A stretch of 17,874 bases of DNA from positions 1 to 17,874 of the forward strand of contig JAXDJJ010000080.1 in the NCBI GenBank assembly GCA_034665745.1. Reading direction: 5' to 3'. Made by a program: the position numbers and the translations under genes. Below the pieces are notes generated by a model that searched no databases, was not told where the DNA came from, and saw nothing but the letters and a program-made list of their open reading frames with translations. This DNA comes from JAXDJJ01 sp034665745 (GTDB lineage: Bacteria > Actinomycetota > CADDZG01 > WHSQ01). Shown in pieces: positions 14,413 to 17,874 of the stretch (the first letter of the stretch is position 1; every line of letters begins with the position of its first letter).

Positions 14413-15527
14413 CTGACCTTCTTGACGGCGGACGATGACCGAAGGCAACTAAGCCCTTCCTCGGGCATCTCCGAGGCAGGAGCGACGACGCGATAGGAGC
14501 CTGCTTTCTTGAGGGTGTAACTGAAGGCAGAGGACCCATCTGTTGTGGTTTCGCCGATAACGCGCCACTTCCTGTTGCGCGTGCGGCGCTGCATCTGCAC
14601 CACCTGATCCTGCGTGCAGGCTTCACCCTCCTCGACGTCTGTGGATAGGACCCCGGTAGCGGATCTCTCCTCGAGCTCGAACGATAGGGAGCGGGCCACC
14701 GATTCAGGATCTCCCGTCTCCTCGGGCGGTGGGGGACCGGTCAGGTCTTCCAGATAGTCAAGACCCCAGCGCCGAACAACAGTGCCCTCGAGTGTTCCGA
14801 ACTTTAGTGAGATGAGTCCTACGTCATTGAACATCATCGTGCACGGCGTTAGATCTGCGGCGATGTCGTTGGGATCGCCTTCGACGCAGTTGGCGAAATG
14901 GTGATGAGCCGCAAGGAGGTGAGCGATCTCGTGTGACGCGATCTTGGCAGTGACGCCGATCCTGTAAGGGGACGAGAAATCGGACTCGCCGACGGCGAAC
15001 GCCGAGTCGGGATGTGCGATACCTCCCACGCAGTCGGCTTGACCCGCGACTGCACTAGAGATGTCGGCACCCAGCATCGTGTAGACGACGTCGGCGTTCC
15101 ATGGTCTCGCGCCCCCGAGGTGATCCTTGGATGCTTGGATCCAGGCTGCAGATTCGTTCGTGCTGAGCACGCCGCCGGTGGCCGATGTGTCCGGGGGCGG
15201 GTCAATCTCGAGTTCCACCTCCTCGAACTGAGGCCGCATCTCGATGTTCAGAGGTGCGTAGGCCTTCTTCACGAGATCGAAGGCACGGACTGCCTGCTCG
15301 GTAGATACCCCGACGAGCAAGACTCGAGCGTCGATGTGTAGGGGCGTCGTCCAGTCACCGACGACGGGGGGCTCGGCATGTTCTGGTGCCAAGGTATCGA
15401 GACTGCTACAGGACGCATCGTCATCGATCCGCGCGTGAAGACGTTCATCGGCCAGGCTCGTGGGCGAGAGGAAGAGCGTGGACACCAGAATCGCAAACGC
15501 GCTTATAGAGACGGCCTTGACCCGCAT
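14409..15527 (-). CDS. Secreted metzincin-type metalloprotease with C-terminal domain, 372 aa
   Basis: I place the start at ATG 15525-15527, which gives the signal peptide MRVKAVSISAFAILVSTLFL followed by SPTSLA. An in-frame start at 15578 would add 17 residues without signal-peptide character. The zinc site is HEIAHLLAAHHH (residues 199-210), which keeps HExxH and the third His but has Ala206 where metzincins normally have Gly. A Met-turn follows in PCTMMF (231/232). The order of elements, including ADCVGG and ANC next to the zinc site, matches the 4827-5600 protein, so the two are paralogues. Residues from about 265 add a Pro/Glu linker and a beta-rich domain (CTQDQVVQMQRR, WRVIGETTTDGSSAFSYTLK, AGSYRVVAP) that the paralogue lacks. 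Confidence 0.83.
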   Translation of the reverse strand: MRVKAVSISAFAILVSTLFLSPTSLADERLHARIDDDASCSSLDTLAPEHAEPPVVGDWTTPLHIDARVLLVGVSTEQAVRAFDLVKKAYAPLNIEMRPQFEEVELEIDPPPDTSATGGVLSTNESAAWIQASKDHLGGARPWNADVVYTMLGADISSAVAGQADCVGGIAHPDSAFAVGESDFSSPYRIGVTAKIASHEIAHLLAAHHHFANCVEGDPNDIAADLTPCTMMFNDVGLISLKFGTLEGTVVRRWGLDYLEDLTGPPPPEETGDPESVARSLSFELEERSATGVLSTDVEEGEACTQDQVVQMQRRTRNRKWRVIGETTTDGSSAFSYTLKKAGSYRVVAPASEMPEEGLSCLRSSSAVKKVS

Positions 15528-15550
15528 GTGGGCAAGGTTCGCCGACCCAT
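15503..15550 (-). CDS. Possible 15-codon upstream overlapping reading frame
   Basis: ATG at 15548-15550 has a perfect ribosome site (GGGAGGA, 15558-15564 on the complement) 7 nt upstream. It reads MGRRTLPTCGSRPSL and stops at TAA 15503-15505. The metalloprotease start (15527) lies inside it in another frame and has no ribosome site of its own. It may be a leader peptide that brings ribosomes to the main start, or a sign of a frameshift in this sequence. Confidence 0.3.
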   Translation of the reverse strand: MGRRTLPTCGSRPSL

Positions 15551-15604
15551 GCGGGCTTCCTCCCTGGCCGAGTCCCATTCGGACCTGAGGTGATGAAGCA
15601 CTAT

Positions 15605-15610
15605 TAGGGT
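15605..15610 (+). promoter_or_regulatory. -10 box (TAGGGT) for the leaderless MBL-fold gene
   Basis: TAGGGT lies 6 bases before ATG 15617 (spacer TCCTTG), and no Shine-Dalgarno sequence is present. On the opposite strand the same bases include TAATAG, a possible -10 region for the divergent metalloprotease. Confidence 0.45.
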
Positions 15611-15616
15611 TCCTTG

Positions 15617-16567
15617 ATGCAGACCCTGCCTGTTCACCGGCTCGTCATGCCGACCCCGTACGGGGTTGGTCCGGTCAATGCGTACCTCGTCGATACCGAA
15701 CCTCTGACCCTGATCGACGCGGGCTTCCAGACCGACGAGTCCAAGGACGCATTCATCGCTCAGCTCAAAGATGCAGGCCACGATGCATCGGAGATAACCC
15801 GTGTCCTGATCACCCACGGCCATCCCGACCATTACGGACTGGTGCCGTGGCTTCAAGAGTTGAAGGTTCCCGTGCATTTCCCCCGCCAAGAACTCGAACG
15901 CATGACGGGCAAGGGGATGCGCATGCACTTCGGCCGCATCCTGCTGCAGATGGGCATGCCCGTGGACCTCTTGATGAAGATGGACGAGCATCGCAAGAAG
16001 GATCCGCGGCCCTGGTTAGACATCCCTAGACTCTTCCCGGTCACGGATGGCGATGTCTTCGATTTCGCGGACTTCAAGCTCGAGGCCCATCACGTTCCCG
16101 GCCACAGCGGGGGCCATTTCGTCTACTTCGAGCCTGAGTCTCGGACCCTGTTCGCCGGCGACCAGTTGCTGCCGCATGTGTCGCCCAACCCGTTGCTCGA
16201 GCCGAGCCTCGACGACCACACCGAACGCCGCCGTTCGCTCGTCGATTACCTCGAGACCCTGGAACGTTTCCGCAAGATGGATCCGTCGATTGCCTATCCC
16301 GGGCACGGCGACCCGATCGAGGACGTCATCTCCTTGATCGACCGGACGATCGCCCAACATGCCGAACGGAAGGAAGAGGTCGCGGCCCTCCTGACGAACC
16401 GCGGCCAGAGTCCCTACGACCTCGCTCAGAGACTCTTCCCGAACGTGAAGGGCTACGACGTTTTCCTCTCCGTGTCCGAGGTCGTTGCCCACCTCGATCT
16501 CGTGATGGACGACGGGGGAGCGGTGATCGAAGAGCGGGACGGCATCACCTACTATTCGGCCGCCTGA
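15617..16567 (+). CDS. Metallo-beta-lactamase-fold hydrolase, 316 aa
   Basis: The start is ATG 15617, chosen because TAGGGT sits 6 nt upstream; a TTG one codon earlier is less likely. The di-zinc site is complete: THGHPDH (His67, His69, Asp71, His72), VPGHSGGH (His163), FAGDQLL (Asp182) and YPGHGDP (His230). The order and spacing match the LACTB2/glyoxalase-II-like branch of the superfamily, which hydrolyses thioesters, lactones or nucleic acids. Between the second and third motifs is a helical insert (about residues 91-140, rich in Met, Lys and Arg). The C-terminal part (residues 241-316) is helical and winged-helix-like (SPYDLAQRLFPNVKGYD). There is no signal peptide. A thioesterase role is possible next to the Etf genes but is inference. 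Confidence 0.9.
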   Translation: MQTLPVHRLVMPTPYGVGPVNAYLVDTEPLTLIDAGFQTDESKDAFIAQLKDAGHDASEITRVLITHGHPDHYGLVPWLQELKVPVHFPRQELERMTGKGMRMHFGRILLQMGMPVDLLMKMDEHRKKDPRPWLDIPRLFPVTDGDVFDFADFKLEAHHVPGHSGGHFVYFEPESRTLFAGDQLLPHVSPNPLLEPSLDDHTERRRSLVDYLETLERFRKMDPSIAYPGHGDPIEDVISLIDRTIAQHAERKEEVAALLTNRGQSPYDLAQRLFPNVKGYDVFLSVSEVVAHLDLVMDDGGAVIEERDGITYYSAA

Positions 16568-16597
16568 GCTTGGTTTAGCAGCGAGCCTGCTTTGGTA

Positions 16598-16621
16598 AAG
16601 TGCTAGCTATAGCAAGCACTT
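16598..16621. promoter_or_regulatory. 24-bp palindromic operator-like site upstream of etfBA
   Basis: The left half AAGTGCTAGCTA and right half TAGCAAGCACTT are reverse complements except for one base pair (11 of 12 match). The centre is GCTATAGC. A possible -10 box TAAAGT (16596-16601) overlaps its left edge. The site lies 31 bases before the GTG of etfB. Size and symmetry suit a TetR-type repressor, but the regulator is not in the window. Confidence 0.6.
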
Positions 16622-16652
16622 CGTCTGACGACCCTTACTGGGAGGACTTCTC

Positions 16653-17420
16653 GTGAACATCGTGGTGTGTGTGAAGCACATCCCCGACCCCAACGTCCCG
16701 CCCGAGATGGACGGCGACCGCCTCAAGAGGCAAGGGGTCCAGGGGGTTCTGGATCCGGGTGACGAGTTCGGTGTCGAAGCCGGTCTGCAGCTCAAAGAGG
16801 CCAACGGCGGCGAGGTGACCCTCGTTTCCATGGGTCCCGAGCAGGCTCGTGAAGCTGTTACCCGTGGCCTCTCGATGGGGGCCGACAAGGGGATCCTCAT
16901 CAGCGACGATGCCCTCGTGGGCGCCGACGCGCTGGTGACCGCACGTGTTCTAGCGGCCGCGATCAAGCGCAACGAGTTCGACCTCGTCATCGCAGGCGTT
17001 GAGTCGACCGACGGTTACACCGGAACGATGGCGAGCACCCTCGCGGAGTTCCTCGACGTCCCGCAGGTGACGTTCGTCAAGAGTGTCGAGAGCGTCGATG
17101 GTTCGACCGCCAAGGTCGATCGTCAGACCGCCACCGGCTACCACGTCGTTGAATGCCCGCTGCCTGCGGTTCTGACCGTTACCGCCGGAGTTAACGAACC
17201 TCGTTACGCATCGTTCAAGGGAATCATGGCTGCCAAGAAGAAGCCCCTCGAGCAACTGTCTCTGGGTGACCTCGGTCTTTCCGGTGACGAGGTTGCGATC
17301 AAGCAGAAGATCGCGCAGATCACACCTGCCGAAGAGCGCAAGGCGGGCGAGGTATTCGAAGACGACGGAACGGGTGCCGCGAAGATCGCGGACTTCCTCA
17401 AAGAAGCGAAGGTGATCTGA
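16653..17420 (+). CDS. etfB: Electron transfer flavoprotein, beta subunit
   Basis: EtfB with EtfA forms the FAD- and AMP-containing flavoprotein that takes electrons from acyl-CoA dehydrogenases and passes them to the quinone pool through ETF dehydrogenase. The 255-aa chain has normal length. It opens with MNIVVCVKHIPDPN and has LDPGDEFGVEAGLQLKE, GLSMGADKGILI and the nucleotide-binding GVESTDGYTG. It ends with a long helical tail that wraps EtfA (KQKIAQITPAEERKAGEVFE). The start is GTG 16653 with GGGAGG (16640-16645) 7 nt before it. etfA follows after 2 bases. A palindromic operator candidate lies upstream, so the pair is probably repressed when its substrates are absent. Confidence 0.95.
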   Translation: MNIVVCVKHIPDPNVPPEMDGDRLKRQGVQGVLDPGDEFGVEAGLQLKEANGGEVTLVSMGPEQAREAVTRGLSMGADKGILISDDALVGADALVTARVLAAAIKRNEFDLVIAGVESTDGYTGTMASTLAEFLDVPQVTFVKSVESVDGSTAKVDRQTATGYHVVECPLPAVLTVTAGVNEPRYASFKGIMAAKKKPLEQLSLGDLGLSGDEVAIKQKIAQITPAEERKAGEVFEDDGTGAAKIADFLKEAKVI

Positions 17421-17422
17421 CG

Positions 17423-17874
17423 ATGGCCAAGATCTGGGTTTACGCAGAGGTACATGAAGGCCAGCTCGATCCGGCGGCCCTCGAGATCCTGACGAAGGCA
17501 CGCGATCTGGGGGACACCGAAGCGGTCGTTCTCGGAGCGGGTGCTAAGGAAGCTGCCACCAAGCTCGGTGAGTACGGCGCAGCCGTGGTGCACGCGAGCG
17601 AGGACTCCACCTACGACGACTACATCGCACAGCCGCACGCTCACGCGTTGTTCGAACTCATCGGCCAGCACAGCCCCGACCTGATCCTGTTCCCGAACTC
17701 CTACGACTCGCGTGACATCGCAGGTCGTTTGTCAGCGAAGACCGGTTCCACGCTGATGGGCAACGCGACGGACATCCTGTCGGCAGACAAGGCTCAGACC
17801 TCGATCTTCGGCGGCACGCAACTCGTCGATGTCGACCTCGAAGGATCGCCCAAGCTCGTCCTCGTGCGGCCGAA
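17423..17874 (+). CDS. etfA: Electron transfer flavoprotein, alpha subunit, N-terminal part (cut by window end)
   Basis: ATG 17423 follows the etfB stop codon by 2 bases, so translation is coupled. The visible 150 residues form the N-terminal domain of EtfA: MAKIWVYAEVHEGQLDPAAL, then EILTKARDLGDTEAVVLGAG, then HSPDLILFPNSYDSRDIAGR, and the start of LVLVRP. The FAD-binding C-terminal domain lies beyond base 17874. No stop codon interrupts the frame. The assignment rests on this order of motifs and on the etfB-etfA arrangement. Confidence 0.94.
   Translation, partial: MAKIWVYAEVHEGQLDPAALEILTKARDLGDTEAVVLGAGAKEAATKLGEYGAAVVHASEDSTYDDYIAQPHAHALFELIGQHSPDLILFPNSYDSRDIAGRLSAKTGSTLMGNATDILSADKAQTSIFGGTQLVDVDLEGSPKLVLVRP

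Noticed and set aside
15503..15991. 162-codon minus-strand frame reading through the MBL-fold gene start
   Set aside because: The MBL-fold protein has all its zinc ligands in the other frame. Only the last 15 codons, behind a ribosome site, were kept as a possible leader.
16016..16492. 158-codon minus-strand frame opposite the MBL-fold gene
   Set aside because: Shadow frame without a ribosome site or recognisable protein features.
16950..17671. Minus-strand frames opposite etfB and etfA
   Set aside because: etfB and etfA are unmistakable on the plus strand; these frames are mirror images of their codon use.

Overview
The window is chromosomal DNA from a G+C-rich bacterium that looks like a member of the Actinomycetota, outside the well-known genera as far as I can judge. 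Four signs point that way. There is a Lys/Arg/Ala/Pro/Thr-rich histone H1-like protein. MurA carries Asp instead of Cys at its active site, as in mycobacteria. Acyl-CoA mutase, MeaB and Etf genes are present. Several genes have a TANNNT -10 box only 6-7 nt before the start codon, the signature of leaderless transcription. I see no rRNA, tRNA, CRISPR array, insertion sequence or phage gene. Genes are tightly packed and no gene-free stretch exceeds 300 bases.

Left part (1-5600). The 3' end of a SAM-dependent methyltransferase meets, tail to tail, a helical hypothetical protein. Then comes the histone-like protein with an internal DNA repeat array, closed by a clear UUCG-loop terminator. Next is murA, followed by a four-helix membrane protein and a membrane-anchored beta-propeller protein (both joined by ATGA overlaps), then a secreted metzincin-type metalloprotease.

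Middle (5648-9046). A short operon pairs an Nfu-type Fe-S carrier with MeaB, the G-protein chaperone of B12-dependent acyl-CoA mutases. After a small convergent secreted protein comes the 550-aa large subunit of an acyl-CoA mutase. Its two substrate-selecting residues are Phe and Gln, as in isobutyryl-CoA mutase, not Tyr and Arg as in methylmalonyl-CoA mutase. The B12-binding small subunit is not in the window.

Minus-strand block (9055-12019). A CoA-pyrophosphatase-like Nudix hydrolase is followed by a 56-aa membrane protein and a lipoprotein through two ATGA overlaps. A secreted Asp-box (sialidase-like) propeller protein with a TTG start lies just downstream.

Right part (12067-17874). An enoyl-CoA hydratase and a VOC-fold protein form an operon, followed by an AlkZ-like winged-helix protein. 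A second, longer metzincin paralogous to the first runs on the minus strand, and a metallo-beta-lactamase-fold hydrolase is divergent from it. Last is etfB-etfA (etfA cut by the window end), behind a 24-bp near-perfect palindrome that looks like a repressor operator.

Taken together, the metabolic genes (mutase, MeaB, enoyl-CoA hydratase, Etf, CoA-cleaving Nudix) suggest breakdown of branched or short-chain acyl-CoAs. The second theme is secreted or membrane-bound proteins of unknown role: two metzincins, two propellers, one lipoprotein and several small membrane proteins. I see no defence or mobile system. The most unusual items are the ICM-type mutase active site, the metzincin pair, the hidden 56-aa gene and the leaderless promoter set.
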